This document shows positions 53,453 through 62,091 of a DNA stretch of 64,000 nt, piece by piece. The stretch covers positions 248,001 to 312,000 of the forward strand of contig NZ_FPBC01000002.1 in NCBI RefSeq assembly GCF_900116605.1. Reading direction: 5' to 3'. Position numbers and translations under genes: made by a program. The DNA comes from Pseudomonas marincola (lineage in GTDB: Bacteria > Pseudomonadota > Gammaproteobacteria > Pseudomonadales > Pseudomonadaceae). The notes under the pieces were generated by a model. That model ran no database searches. It was given only the letters and a program-made list of their open reading frames with translations, and was not told where the DNA came from. Numbering within the stretch: the first letter of the stretch is position 1; the number at the start of each line of letters is the position of its first letter.

Positions 53453-55066
53453 TCACGGTGTGCGGCTGACGCGGGCAAAGTTGTTGGAACCCATGGGGCT
53501 CTGCACGAAACCCTGAACATCGTTGCGCAGGGCGGTGAATTGCTTGGGGAAGGCCAGCGGAATCCACGGCGCCTCGTCGTGAAACACAGACAGCGCTTCG
53601 CGGTACAGGGCAATCCGTTGCGGGCGCGAACTGACGCGGCGGGCTTCGGTGATCAGCGCATCGAAGTGTTCATCACACCAACCCGACATGTTTTCGCCGG
53701 ACTTGGCCGCGGCGCAGGACAGATTGGGCGTGAGGAAGTTATCGGGGTCGCCGTTGTCGCCAGCCCAGCCCATGAAAATCAAGTCGTGCTCGCCGCGCTT
53801 GGCGCGCTTGATCAGCTCGCCCCACTCGAATACCCGAATATCGCTGTCGATGCCGATAGCCGCGAGGTCGGCCTGGAGCATTTGTGCGCCGATTCCGGGA
53901 TTGGGGTTGGTCGGGCCGCCGCCTGGCCGGGTCCAGATCGACAGCTTGAGGTCGTCGCCATGACCAGACTCGATCAGCAATTGCCGCGCGCGTTTGGGGT
54001 CATGTGGCCAGCCCAGCATTTGCGAGTCATGGCCCCAGAGCGTTGGCGGATAAGGCGCGACTGCCGGGCTGGCGCCGCCTTCACCGTATTGCGCACGCAG
54101 GTAGGCGCTCTTGTCGAATGCCATGTTCAGTGCCTGACGCACGCGTACATTATCCAGCGGTGCATGGCCGGTATTGATGGCGATATAGGCGGTGAGCAAT
54201 GAATCCAGCGATTGGATTTTGATGTTGCTGTCGGCTTTCAGCGCAGCAATATCGGTTGGGCGCGGATAGAGCGCAATCTGGCAGGCGCCGGCTTTGAGTT
54301 GCTGAATGCGCACGTTCGGGTCTGGCGTAATCGCGAACAGCAGCTTTTGGATTGCAGGCGCGCCATCCCAGTAACCGGCGTTGGCGTGGAAGCGCACCTG
54401 AGCATCCTTGGCGTAGCGGTCAAACACGAACGGGCCTGTGCCAATCGGCAGTTTGTTGAGCTGGCCGGGCTTACCGGCCGCCAGCAACTGGTCGGCGTAT
54501 TCGGCGGAATAGATAGAACTGAATCCCATGGCCAGATTGGCCAGAAACGGCGCTTCGGCATGCTTCAGCGTGAACCGCACTGTGTAGGCGTCTAGCGCCT
54601 CGATGCGCTCGATCAACTCGGCCATGCCCATCGACTGGGCATACGGGAAGCCTCGCACGGCCTTGTCATGCCAGGGATGTTGCGGATCAAGCTGGCGTTG
54701 AAAACTCCAGAGCACATCGTCGGCATTCAACTCGCGGCTCGGGGTAAACCATTCGGTGTGATGAAACTTGACCCCGTGGCGCAAGTGAAAGGTGTAGGTC
54801 AGGCCATCTGCGCCAACCTCCCAGCTTTCGGCCAACGCGGGCGCAAGCTCGGTGGTGCCCGGAATGAAACGCACCAGGCGCTCGAACAGTGTTTCGGCAG
54901 TCGCGTCTGCGGTTGTCGCGGCGGTGTACTGCACCAGATCGAAGCCTTCGGGGCTGGCTTCGGTACAGACCACCAGTGAATTCTTGTCATCAGCCATTGC
55001 CGGCGCTGCCAATGGCAGGGCGGCGAGCAACAGGCTGGTAAGTAGCAACAGTGACGGCTTGGGCAT
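53453..55066 (-). CDS. Second dipeptide-type ABC transporter substrate-binding protein
   Basis: Periplasmic peptide-binding protein of 537 aa, family SBP_bac_5. A signal peptide (MPKPSLLLLTSLLLAALPLAAPAMA) is followed by SLVVCTEASPEGFDLVQYT, a DppA-like N-terminus, FHLRHGVKFH and GGGPTNPNPGIGAQML. It is clearly paralogous to the next upstream gene, with two binding proteins feeding one permease set, a pattern P. aeruginosa also shows. The frame is open to 55108; ATG 55066 has AGGT at 8 bases and begins the signal peptide. The two likely differ in peptide preference. Confidence 0.9.
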   Translation of the reverse strand: MPKPSLLLLTSLLLAALPLAAPAMADDKNSLVVCTEASPEGFDLVQYTAATTADATAETLFERLVRFIPGTTELAPALAESWEVGADGLTYTFHLRHGVKFHHTEWFTPSRELNADDVLWSFQRQLDPQHPWHDKAVRGFPYAQSMGMAELIERIEALDAYTVRFTLKHAEAPFLANLAMGFSSIYSAEYADQLLAAGKPGQLNKLPIGTGPFVFDRYAKDAQVRFHANAGYWDGAPAIQKLLFAITPDPNVRIQQLKAGACQIALYPRPTDIAALKADSNIKIQSLDSLLTAYIAINTGHAPLDNVRVRQALNMAFDKSAYLRAQYGEGGASPAVAPYPPTLWGHDSQMLGWPHDPKRARQLLIESGHGDDLKLSIWTRPGGGPTNPNPGIGAQMLQADLAAIGIDSDIRVFEWGELIKRAKRGEHDLIFMGWAGDNGDPDNFLTPNLSCAAAKSGENMSGWCDEHFDALITEARRVSSRPQRIALYREALSVFHDEAPWIPLAFPKQFTALRNDVQGFVQSPMGSNNFARVSRTP

Positions 55067-55129
55067 TGAGTGATACCTGTGGCGATTCGGTCTGCGCAGC
55101 GTCACCACGTCGGTAACGAGCGCCCGATT

Positions 55130-55156
55130 GGCGGACCGGAGGATAACCGGCCCGCC
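55130..55156 (-). other. Intercistronic hairpin between the two binding-protein genes
   Basis: GGCGG-A-CCGG / CCGG-C-CCGCC with a 7-base loop; the one mismatch becomes a G-U pair in the minus-strand RNA. It sits 14 bases past the upstream dppA stop and could raise the level of that mRNA relative to downstream genes. Confidence 0.55.
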
Positions 55157-55170
55157 AACTACTTCGCGGG

Positions 55171-56772
55171 TTACTTCTCGACGCTTACGCCGTAAAACGA
55201 GTTGAGACCGAACGGACTGATTTTGAAGTCCTTGACGGTTTTGCTCATCGGTTGGAACACGGTTGAGTGAGCGACCGGTGTGATCGGTACGTTCTTCTTG
55301 AGGATCTGCTGGGCTTCCATGTAGAGGGCGCTGCGCTGATCCTTGTCATTGAGGGTCTTGGCTATTTTGACCTTGGCGTCGAAGTCCTTGTCGCACCAGC
55401 GGCTGTAGTTGTTGCCGCCAATGGCATCGCAACCGTATAGCACGCCCAGCCAATTGTCCGGGTCACCATTGTCGCCAGTCCAACCGATCAGCAGGGCGTC
55501 ATGCTCGCCGGCCTTGGCGCGCTTGTTGTACTCGCCCCATTCGTAGCTGACGATCTTGGCCTTGATGCCAATTTTCGCCCAGTCGGATTGCAGCATTTCC
55601 GCCATCAGCTTGGCGTTGGGGTTGTACGGACGCTGAACCGGCATGGCCCAGAGCGTGATCTCGGTGCCTTCCTTAACGCCGGCTGCCTTGAGCATGGCCT
55701 TGGCTTTTTCCGGATCGTAGGCGGCGTCCTTGATGCTGGTGTCGTAGGACCATTGCGTCGGCGGCATGCTGCCAACTGCCAGCTGACCGGCACCCTGATA
55801 CACCGCGTTGATGATCGCCTGCTTGTTCACCGACATATCAAGCGCCTGACGCACTTCGAGTTTGTCGAACGGCGCATGCTCCATGTTGTAGGCGATGTAG
55901 CCGAGGTTGAAACCGGCCTGCTCAGGCATTTGCAGCTTGGGCTCTTTTTGCAGCGATTCGATGTCTGCTGGGCGGGGGAATACCGAGACCTGACATTCGC
56001 CGGCTTTAAGCTTTTGCATACGCACCGAGGCGTCGGTGTTGATGGCGAAGATCAGGTTGTCGATCTTCACATCCGCAGGGTTCCAGTACTCTTTGTTACC
56101 GGTGAAGCGGATTTGCGAGTCTTTCTGATAACGCTTGAATACGAACGGACCGGTGCCGATTGGCTTCTGGTTGATGTCGCTGGCTTTGCCCTCTTTGAGC
56201 AACTGCGCGGCGTACTCTGCAGACTGGATAGAGGCGAAGCTCATGGCCAGGTTCTGGATGAATGCAGCATCAACCGAGTTGAGCGTGAAGCGCACCGTCA
56301 TGTCGTCGAGCTTGTCGATCTTGGCGATGTTCTGGTCCATGCCCATGTCGGTGAAGTAGGGGAATTCAGTTGGGTAAGCTTTGCGGAACGGATCGTCTTT
56401 GTTGAGCATGCGCTTGAATGTAAACAGCACGTCGTCAGCATTGAACTCGCGGCTTGGCTTGAAATAGTCGGTGGTATGAAATTTCACGCCGGGGCGCAGG
56501 TGGAAGGTGTAGTTGAGACCGTCATCGGTCACTTCCCACTTTTCTGCAAGCCCGGGGATGACTGCAGTGCCGCCGCGCTCAAACTGGGTAAGACGGTTGA
56601 AAACAGTCTCTGCTGCAGCGTCGAAGTCAGTGCCGGTGGTGTATAGCGCGGGGTCGAAACCTGCCGGGCTACCTTCTGAGCAAAACACCAGATTGCTGGC
56701 TGCCTGAGCGAGTGGCGCAGTGGCGATCAGCCCGGCTACCAGCATCGCTTGTATGACGGCGTTCTTACGCAT
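55171..56772 (-). CDS. dppA: Dipeptide ABC transporter substrate-binding protein DppA
   Basis: Periplasmic dipeptide-binding protein of 533 aa. The signal peptide is MRKNAVIQAMLVAGLIATAP to QAA, followed by SNLVFCSEGSPAGFDPALYT, the SBP_bac_5 signature region FHLRPGVKFHTTDYF and, near the C-terminus, LIGWTGDNGDPDNWLG. It is the first gene of the cluster and the closest to E. coli DppA of the two binding proteins by eye. ATG 56772 has GAGG at 6 bases and begins the signal peptide; the longer frame to 57000 has no such site. A hairpin separates it from the second binding-protein gene. Confidence 0.94.
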   Translation of the reverse strand: MRKNAVIQAMLVAGLIATAPLAQAASNLVFCSEGSPAGFDPALYTTGTDFDAAAETVFNRLTQFERGGTAVIPGLAEKWEVTDDGLNYTFHLRPGVKFHTTDYFKPSREFNADDVLFTFKRMLNKDDPFRKAYPTEFPYFTDMGMDQNIAKIDKLDDMTVRFTLNSVDAAFIQNLAMSFASIQSAEYAAQLLKEGKASDINQKPIGTGPFVFKRYQKDSQIRFTGNKEYWNPADVKIDNLIFAINTDASVRMQKLKAGECQVSVFPRPADIESLQKEPKLQMPEQAGFNLGYIAYNMEHAPFDKLEVRQALDMSVNKQAIINAVYQGAGQLAVGSMPPTQWSYDTSIKDAAYDPEKAKAMLKAAGVKEGTEITLWAMPVQRPYNPNAKLMAEMLQSDWAKIGIKAKIVSYEWGEYNKRAKAGEHDALLIGWTGDNGDPDNWLGVLYGCDAIGGNNYSRWCDKDFDAKVKIAKTLNDKDQRSALYMEAQQILKKNVPITPVAHSTVFQPMSKTVKDFKISPFGLNSFYGVSVEK

Positions 56773-56944
56773 AAAAACCTCATAGTTGTTGTGGTTATGT
56801 ATTGAGGGGTCTCTTGTGAAGACCTTGCAAGAAACTATGCAGGGCACGTGCCTGAGGCAAGCCCCCTGATGAAAATAGCTTAGCAACTGTGAGCGGGGTG
56901 TAAGGCGTTGTCGCATATTCGACATTTCGCGTCTAACAGCTGGC

Positions 56945-56974
56945 AAAACGCCGCTATCTTGCGAGAGCGGCGTT
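56945..56974 (-). terminator. Intrinsic terminator of the SIMPL-domain gene
   Basis: On the minus strand a 9-bp stem AACGCCGCT / AGCGGCGTT with a 10-base loop is followed by TTTTG, 33 bases after the stop of the gene at 57007. Confidence 0.72.
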
Positions 56975-57006
56975 GTTTGCAAACGGTGCGTGTTGCGCAC
57001 GGATGT

Positions 57007-57723
57007 TCAAGGCATCTGCACTTCAATGGCGCCATCGGCGTTTACCGTTACCTGGCTGCTGCCGCCCTCTATCTCGGGCGTTGGCGCTGAGTCCATCATC
57101 ATCGCGCCCTTTGCGCGCATCATCATCGGTGGCTGAAAACCTGAAGTATTGAGGTTCAGGCTGACCAGTTTGTAGCCGCTGCCACCGAGTGCTTCGGTGG
57201 CCAACTGTGCGCGTGCCTTGAAGGCGTCAACCGCCTCTTTGATCAGCTTGTCTTCTTCGGCTTTGCGGGTCTTGTCGGCGATGCTGAAACTCATGTTGCC
57301 CATGCTCATATTTTGCAACATTTCGCCCGAGAGCTTCGACAGGGCAGCGAAGTCGGCACTTTCCAGGCGCACTTCACCGCGCTCACGCCAGCCAGTGATT
57401 TTCTGGCGTTTTTCGTCGTAAAGCGGATAACTGTTGCGACTGCCCAGCGCAACCTTCACGCCTTCTGCCTTGCGCGCCTGCTCCAGCGCCTTGTTCAGGT
57501 TACGGGTGATTTGCGCCCCGAGTGCGGCGGGGTCGGCGTCTTGCGCTTCGCTGTAGAGCGTTACCTGCATGAGATCGTGGGCAATTTCGTGGCTGACCTC
57601 GGCACGCAATGAAACCTGGTTGTAACGCGCCTCATCAGCTTGAGCCGCCGTCGCCAGCGTCAGAACGGCGCTGCTCAGCACCAAGCTTTGGGTCAGGCGG
57701 GCAAGACGAGAAGATGTTCGCAT
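57007..57723 (-). CDS. Exported SIMPL-domain (DUF541) protein
   Basis: A 238-residue periplasmic protein of the SIMPL/DUF541 family, whose role is linked to oxidative-stress or envelope protection in some bacteria but is not settled. A signal peptide (about residues 1-29, ending LATAAQA) is followed by the typical strand VSLRAEVSHEIAHDLMQVTLYSEA, an EKRQKITGWRERGEVRLES segment and a C-terminal methionine-rich turn (MMMRAKGAMMMD). ATG 57723 has AAGGA at 9 bases. It is divergent from roxS and upstream of the dpp cluster, with its own terminator. Confidence 0.85.
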   Translation of the reverse strand: MRTSSRLARLTQSLVLSSAVLTLATAAQADEARYNQVSLRAEVSHEIAHDLMQVTLYSEAQDADPAALGAQITRNLNKALEQARKAEGVKVALGSRNSYPLYDEKRQKITGWRERGEVRLESADFAALSKLSGEMLQNMSMGNMSFSIADKTRKAEEDKLIKEAVDAFKARAQLATEALGGSGYKLVSLNLNTSGFQPPMMMRAKGAMMMDSAPTPEIEGGSSQVTVNADGAIEVQMP

Positions 57724-57971
57724 GGGTATTCCTTGAACAATGGTAATGAGTTGGCTTGCGACGGATCGCAAGGTTCTGCTCAGAGTAGACGGGCCAGGTT
57801 TTCAAAACGGGTTAAGCGCCGTTAAAAATATTTTCTGCTCTGCCAGCGTTGCCGGTCAGAGGCTCCGGTAGTCTGGCTGTGAGTACTTGCATGCGGCGTG
57901 TTGCCGCATCAAGCAGTGGCGAGCGTTGGTTATACTCGCATTGCTCGGTTGCCGAGTTTTTTGGAGTGCAT

Positions 57972-59225
57972 ATGCTCGCCCCGGTTCCACTACTTTCCGC
58001 AAGCCGACAGAATCTCTGGCGGCTGATCCTGATCCGCTTTCTGGTCCTCGCCGCACAAGCCGGTTCGGTAGGTCTCGCCTATAAATCCGAGTTATTGCCG
58101 CTGCCCTGGTTTGAACTCAGCGTGACGCTGTGCATCTCGTTGCTGCTCTGCGTATTCACCATGATCCGCCTGCGCGGCCCCTGGCCGGTTACCGAGCTTG
58201 AGTACGCCGTGCAGTTGGGCCTGGACTTGGTGATTCATAGCGTCCTGTTGTTTTACTCGGGCGGTTCGACCAATCCGTTCGTGTCCTATTATCTGGTACC
58301 GCTGACCATTGCTGCTGCCATCTTGCCCTGGCTGTATACCCTGACACTGTCTGGGCTGGCGCTCGGCGGCTACACGCTGTTGCTGGTCTGGACGCACCCG
58401 CTCGAGGTACCGTCTGAACCGCGTCAGAGTTTGCTGATTTATGGCATGTGGCTGAGCTTTGCCCTGGCGGCGGCGTTGATCACCTTCTTTGTGTCACGCA
58501 TGGCCGGTGAGCTGCGTCGTCAGGAAGAACAGCGCGCGGAACGTCGGGAGGAGGGCCTGCGCGATCAGCAATTACTCGCCGTGGCCACGCAGGCAGCGGG
58601 CGCGGCGCACGAACTGGGTACGCCTCTGGCGACCATGAGCGTGCTGATCAAGGAACTGCGTCGTGAGCATCCCGAACCCATGCTGCAAGAAGATCTGGCG
58701 GTGCTGCAGGAACAGGTCAAGCTGTGTAAGGACACGCTGCAGCAACTGGTTAGAGCCGCAGAGGCTGACCGACGTCAGGCGATTGTCGAGCAGTCCAGTG
58801 TAGACTGGCTCGAAACCACGCTTAACCGCTGGCACCTGATGCGTCCCGAAGCGAGCTACCGTTATCAATGTCTGGGCCGCGGAACACCGCCTCGGCTGAT
58901 GCCTCCGGCAGACCTCACGCAAGCATTGCTCAATTTGCTCAACAACGCCGCCGATGCTTGTCCCGAGAAGCTGGATATACGCCTCGACTGGGATCACCAG
59001 TGGCTGCAACTGAGCATCCGCGACTTTGGTGCGGGCGTGCCGTTGGCCATTGCCGAGCAACTTGGGCGGCCGTTCTTTACCACCAAGGGTAAAGGTTTCG
59101 GTCTGGGCCTGTTTCTTAGTCAGGCCAGCGTGACCCGCGCCGGTGGCACAGTTAAGCTTTATAATCATGAAGAGGGCGGCACCCTCACCGAGTTGAAGTT
59201 GCCGCGCTCCTACGGCTCAGCCTGA
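57972..59225 (+). CDS. roxS: RoxS/RegB-family redox sensor histidine kinase
   Basis: Membrane kinase of 417 aa controlling respiratory genes with RoxR. Six hydrophobic segments form the N-terminal RegB sensor (residues about 20-185), followed by the HisKA box with His213 in GAAHELGTPLATMS, and the ATPase G boxes RDFGAGVPL and GFGLGLFLSQ. RegB-type kinases sense redox through a cysteine or quinone; I do not assign the redox cysteine. The internal ATG 57972 is preceded by GGAGTGC; the frame open from 57849 lacks a site. The roxR gene follows 23 bases after the stop. Confidence 0.92.
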   Translation: MLAPVPLLSASRQNLWRLILIRFLVLAAQAGSVGLAYKSELLPLPWFELSVTLCISLLLCVFTMIRLRGPWPVTELEYAVQLGLDLVIHSVLLFYSGGSTNPFVSYYLVPLTIAAAILPWLYTLTLSGLALGGYTLLLVWTHPLEVPSEPRQSLLIYGMWLSFALAAALITFFVSRMAGELRRQEEQRAERREEGLRDQQLLAVATQAAGAAHELGTPLATMSVLIKELRREHPEPMLQEDLAVLQEQVKLCKDTLQQLVRAAEADRRQAIVEQSSVDWLETTLNRWHLMRPEASYRYQCLGRGTPPRLMPPADLTQALLNLLNNAADACPEKLDIRLDWDHQWLQLSIRDFGAGVPLAIAEQLGRPFFTTKGKGFGLGLFLSQASVTRAGGTVKLYNHEEGGTLTELKLPRSYGSA

Positions 59226-59248
59226 GGCCGACCAGCAAGGAGTATCAA

Positions 59249-59809
59249 ATGTCTGATGAGGCGCTGTTTGAAGGCGACGAGCAACCGCACCTGTTGCTGG
59301 TTGACGATGATCCGACCTTTACCCGCGTCATGGCCCGCGCCATGAGCCGCCGTGGTTTGCGTGTGTCGATTGCCGGGTCTGCCGAAGAAGGCCTGACCCT
59401 GGCCAGCCATGACTTGCCCGACTATGCCGTGGTCGACCTGAAGATGGACGGCGACTCCGGTCTGGTGTTGCTGCCAAAATTGCTCGAGCTGGACGCAGAG
59501 ATGCGAGTGGTGATCCTGACCGGCTACTCCAGCATTGCCACTGCTGTTGAGGCGATCAAGCGCGGGGCGTGCAATTACCTGTGCAAACCTGCCGATGCCG
59601 ATGACGTGTTGGCCGCGTTGTTGACCCAGCATGCCGATCTCGATTCGCTGGTGCCGGAAAATCCGATGTCGGTGGACCGTCTGCAGTGGGAGCACATTCA
59701 GCGGGTTCTCGCCGAACACGAAGGCAATATCTCAGCCACTGCGCGGGCGCTGGGTATGCACCGGCGAACCTTGCAGCGTAAATTGCAGAAGCGTCCGGTT
59801 CGTCGTTAA
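59249..59809 (+). CDS. roxR: RoxR/RegA-family response regulator
   Basis: Response regulator of 186 aa with a receiver domain (Asp63 in YAVVDLKMDGDSG) and a short C-terminal Fis-type helix-turn-helix (EGNISATARALGMHRRTLQRKL), the ActR/RegA architecture with no sigma-54 domain. A proline-free linker joins them. AAGGAG lies before the ATG. It is paired with RoxS upstream. A hairpin at 59831 follows the stop. Confidence 0.94.
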   Translation: MSDEALFEGDEQPHLLLVDDDPTFTRVMARAMSRRGLRVSIAGSAEEGLTLASHDLPDYAVVDLKMDGDSGLVLLPKLLELDAEMRVVILTGYSSIATAVEAIKRGACNYLCKPADADDVLAALLTQHADLDSLVPENPMSVDRLQWEHIQRVLAEHEGNISATARALGMHRRTLQRKLQKRPVRR

Positions 59810-59830
59810 GCGATTAAATATTTCACCCGC

Positions 59831-59854
59831 AGCCAGCTATCCAGATAGTTGGCT
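59831..59854 (+). terminator. Candidate terminator after roxR
   Basis: AGCCAGCTATC / GATAGTTGGCT, an 11-bp stem with one G-U pair, sits 21 bases after the roxR stop. A short T-containing tail follows. It is of moderate quality. Confidence 0.4.
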
Positions 59855-59910
59855 TGCTATCATTAGCCTCATTCAGTTCGGCGCCTTCGCGTCTGTTTTT
59901 TGAGGCTTTC

Positions 59911-60852
59911 ATGTTCGCAGTCTTTCAGCAAACCATCAGCATCACGGCGCCGGTGTTCGTCATGCTGTTCCTCGGCCTGGGTCTGCGTCGGCTGGGTTGG
60001 ATTGACGCTGCGTTCATCAATACGGCCTCGGCACTGGTCTTTCGCGCGACCATGCCGGTGCTGCTGTTTCTCGGTATTGTCCAGGCCGATCTTAAAACCG
60101 CATTGCAGCCGGCTCTCATTGCCTACTTCATCGGCGCGACCATTGTAAGTTTTCTGCTTGCCTGGGCCTGGGCACACTGGCGTTGCCCGCAAGAAGACCG
60201 CGGAGTCTTTGTTCAGGGCGCGTTCCGCGGCAACAACGGTATTGTCGGCCTGGCGCTGGCCACTAGCATGTACGGCGACTACGGCCTGGCGGTGGGCAGT
60301 GTGTTGGCCGGTGTAGTGATCTTTTGCTACAACGTGCTGTCGATAATCGTGCTGGCCATCTATGCGCCAGGGGTGAAATCGGACTTCGCAGCAATCGTGC
60401 GCAGCATTGTCACCAACCCGCTGATTATCGGTGTCGCCCTGGCGATTCCGGTGGCTTACTGGCAACTGCAATTGCCGGAATGGCTGCTAACGTCGGCGGG
60501 CTATTTTGCGCACATGACCCTGCCGCTCGCCCTCATCTGCATCGGTGGCACGCTGAGCCTGGCCGCGCTGCGCAAGAGCAGCTCGATAGCGCTGAGTTCG
60601 AGTTTGATGAAGCTGGTCTGGTTGCCTTTGGTGACAACGCTGGGGGCCTGGCTGTTTGGCTTTCGCGATGCTGATCTGGCTATCCTGTTTCTCTACTTCG
60701 CAAGCCCGACCGCTGCGGCCAGTTATGTAATGGCGCGCGAAGTCGGTGCCAATCACGAGCTGGCCGCGGCGATTATAGTGATCAGCACGCTGCTGGCGGT
60801 GATCACCGTTAATCTCGGGTTATTGCTGATGCAGGCGATTGGCTGGGTTTAA
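59911..60852 (+). CDS. AEC-family (auxin efflux carrier-like) transporter
   Basis: A 313-residue integral membrane protein of about 10 helices in the AEC family, in which substrates include malonate, malate and other organic acids. The pattern APVFVMLFLGLGLRRLGWID at the N-terminus, FVQGAFRGNNGIVGLALA in the middle and the C-terminal SPTAAASYVMAREVGAN is typical of the family. ATG 59911 has TGAGG at 6 bases; the longer frame from 59854 lacks a site. It follows roxR by 101 bp. No substrate can be assigned. Confidence 0.88.
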   Translation: MFAVFQQTISITAPVFVMLFLGLGLRRLGWIDAAFINTASALVFRATMPVLLFLGIVQADLKTALQPALIAYFIGATIVSFLLAWAWAHWRCPQEDRGVFVQGAFRGNNGIVGLALATSMYGDYGLAVGSVLAGVVIFCYNVLSIIVLAIYAPGVKSDFAAIVRSIVTNPLIIGVALAIPVAYWQLQLPEWLLTSAGYFAHMTLPLALICIGGTLSLAALRKSSSIALSSSLMKLVWLPLVTTLGAWLFGFRDADLAILFLYFASPTAAASYVMAREVGANHELAAAIIVISTLLAVITVNLGLLLMQAIGWV

Positions 60853-60865
60853 ACCTTGTAGTTGC

Positions 60866-61489
60866 TCAGGATTGCTTGCGTTCACTGACGTAGCGACTGA
60901 ACGCATCGAAGTCGGTTGTGCAAAGTAGGTGGGCGATGGAGTGGATCTCTTCAGCAGGCCAATCCCACCAAGCCGACGCTTGCAGCATCTGCCGAACAGG
61001 TTCTTCAAAGCGCCAGCGGATCAGGCGAGCCGGGTTGCCGCCAACCACGGCATAGGCCGGAACGTCCTTGGTGACAACTGCGCCCGCCGCAACTACTGCA
61101 CCGTCGCCGATAGTGACGCCGGATAGAATCATCACGTTTGAGCAAATCCAGCAGTCATTGCCAATGACTACATCGCCATTGCTGATGATTGAGTCCTGGA
61201 TGCCTGCCAGCTCTTTTATCTGCAACGGGAACGGGTAATTACTGATCCAGTCGGCGCGGTGATGGCCACCCAGATAGATATTCACACCGCCAGCAATAGA
61301 TGTGTAAGCGCCAATGCGCAAGGTTGTGCCGTTATCCCAGTCATGCACTTCAGGATTGCCATAAGTGCCATCGCCAAAGGTATATTGCGGGTAGCGCTCT
61401 TTAAGGCGTTGAGTGCCTCTGTAGAGTTTTGGCGTGTTGCGGATTCGCTTTCTGGCGCTGCGATTTAATAGTTTTTTTATGAACCTCAT
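60866..61489 (-). CDS. CatB-related O-acetyltransferase (hexapeptide-repeat)
   Basis: A 207-residue left-handed beta-helix acetyltransferase of the CatB/xenobiotic acyltransferase type. Hexapeptide repeats run from about residue 55 ([20 protein letters not shown]) to 160, with the catalytic-region His in GGHHRADW and [18 protein letters not shown], ending with [17 protein letters not shown]. The short basic N-terminus ([13 protein letters not shown]) is unusual for chloramphenicol acetyltransferases, and the likely acceptor is a sugar or small envelope molecule. It converges on the AEC gene. Antibiotic resistance should not be inferred. Confidence 0.85.
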   Translation of the reverse strand: MRFIKKLLNRSARKRIRNTPKLYRGTQRLKERYPQYTFGDGTYGNPEVHDWDNGTTLRIGAYTSIAGGVNIYLGGHHRADWISNYPFPLQIKELAGIQDSIISNGDVVIGNDCWICSNVMILSGVTIGDGAVVAAGAVVTKDVPAYAVVGGNPARLIRWRFEEPVRQMLQASAWWDWPAEEIHSIAHLLCTTDFDAFSRYVSERKQS

Positions 61490-61651
61490 CTTGACCAGTC
61501 CTTGAGGTGGAATGCTAGCCCGCGGTGTAACAGAAGTATCACAAAAGGCAGAGCAGGCTATCTTAAGTCCTTCTGTTAAGGCTTGTGTTCAAAAAAATTA
61601 AATTTCAGCGAAGTGCACGGCACAAACGCGATTTCATCAGCGCCGGCAAAT

Positions 61652-61675
61652 AAAAAAGCCGGGCATCGCCCGGCT
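61652..61675 (-). terminator. Intrinsic terminator of the carboxymuconolactone-decarboxylase-like gene
   Basis: Stem AGCCGGGC / GCCCGGCT with an ATC loop and, on the minus strand, a U-run from the AAAAAA at 61652. It starts 22 bases after the stop of the gene at 61697. Confidence 0.9.
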
Positions 61676-61696
61676 CCTTCAATCACGGTTCAGCAT

Positions 61697-62074
61697 TTAC
61701 TGTTTCGAGTACTCGTCAATCACTTCCTGGGCTGCGCGAAACGCGTCGACTGCGGCCGGAACCCCGGCGTAGACGGCGCAATGCAGCAGCGCTTCGCGAA
61801 TTTCTTCGACCGTGCAGCCATTGTTCAAGGCGCCGCGCACGTGGCCTTTCAGTTCTTGCGGGCACTTCAATGCAGTCAGTGCCGCCAGCGTGATCAGGCT
61901 ACGGGTTTTGCGCGGCAAGCCTTCGCGGTTCCAAACGCCGCCCCAAGCGTGGTCGTTGACGAAGTTCTGCAGCGGCTGGCTGAACTCGGTTGCGTTGTTC
62001 AGCGCGCGGTCAACGAAGCTGTCGCCCATGACTTCGCGGCGCACTTGCTGGCCATCCAGAGGTTTATCGGTCAT
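61697..62074 (-). CDS. Carboxymuconolactone decarboxylase-family protein
   Basis: A 125-residue helical protein of the CMD/AhpD superfamily, PcaC-like in length. The core reads HAWGGVWNREGLPRKTRSLITLAALTAL, followed by HVRGALNNGCTVEEIREALLHCAVYAGVPAAV. It has a single cysteine in the LLHCAVY segment and no CxxC pair, so it is not AhpD-like peroxidase machinery. No other protocatechuate genes are adjacent, so PcaC activity is not established. It is 17 bases downstream of the CaCA exchanger stop and has its own terminator. Confidence 0.85.
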   Translation of the reverse strand: MTDKPLDGQQVRREVMGDSFVDRALNNATEFSQPLQNFVNDHAWGGVWNREGLPRKTRSLITLAALTALKCPQELKGHVRGALNNGCTVEEIREALLHCAVYAGVPAAVDAFRAAQEVIDEYSKQ

Positions 62075-62091
62075 TTAAAGCTGCCTCTTTA

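Noticed and set aside
55501..56646. A 381-codon plus-strand frame
   Set aside because: Antisense to dppA, and its translation shows no recognisable domain.
60866..61489. Annotation as chloramphenicol acetyltransferase
   Set aside because: The hexapeptide fold is shared with many sugar and lipid acetyltransferases. Only the family can be supported.
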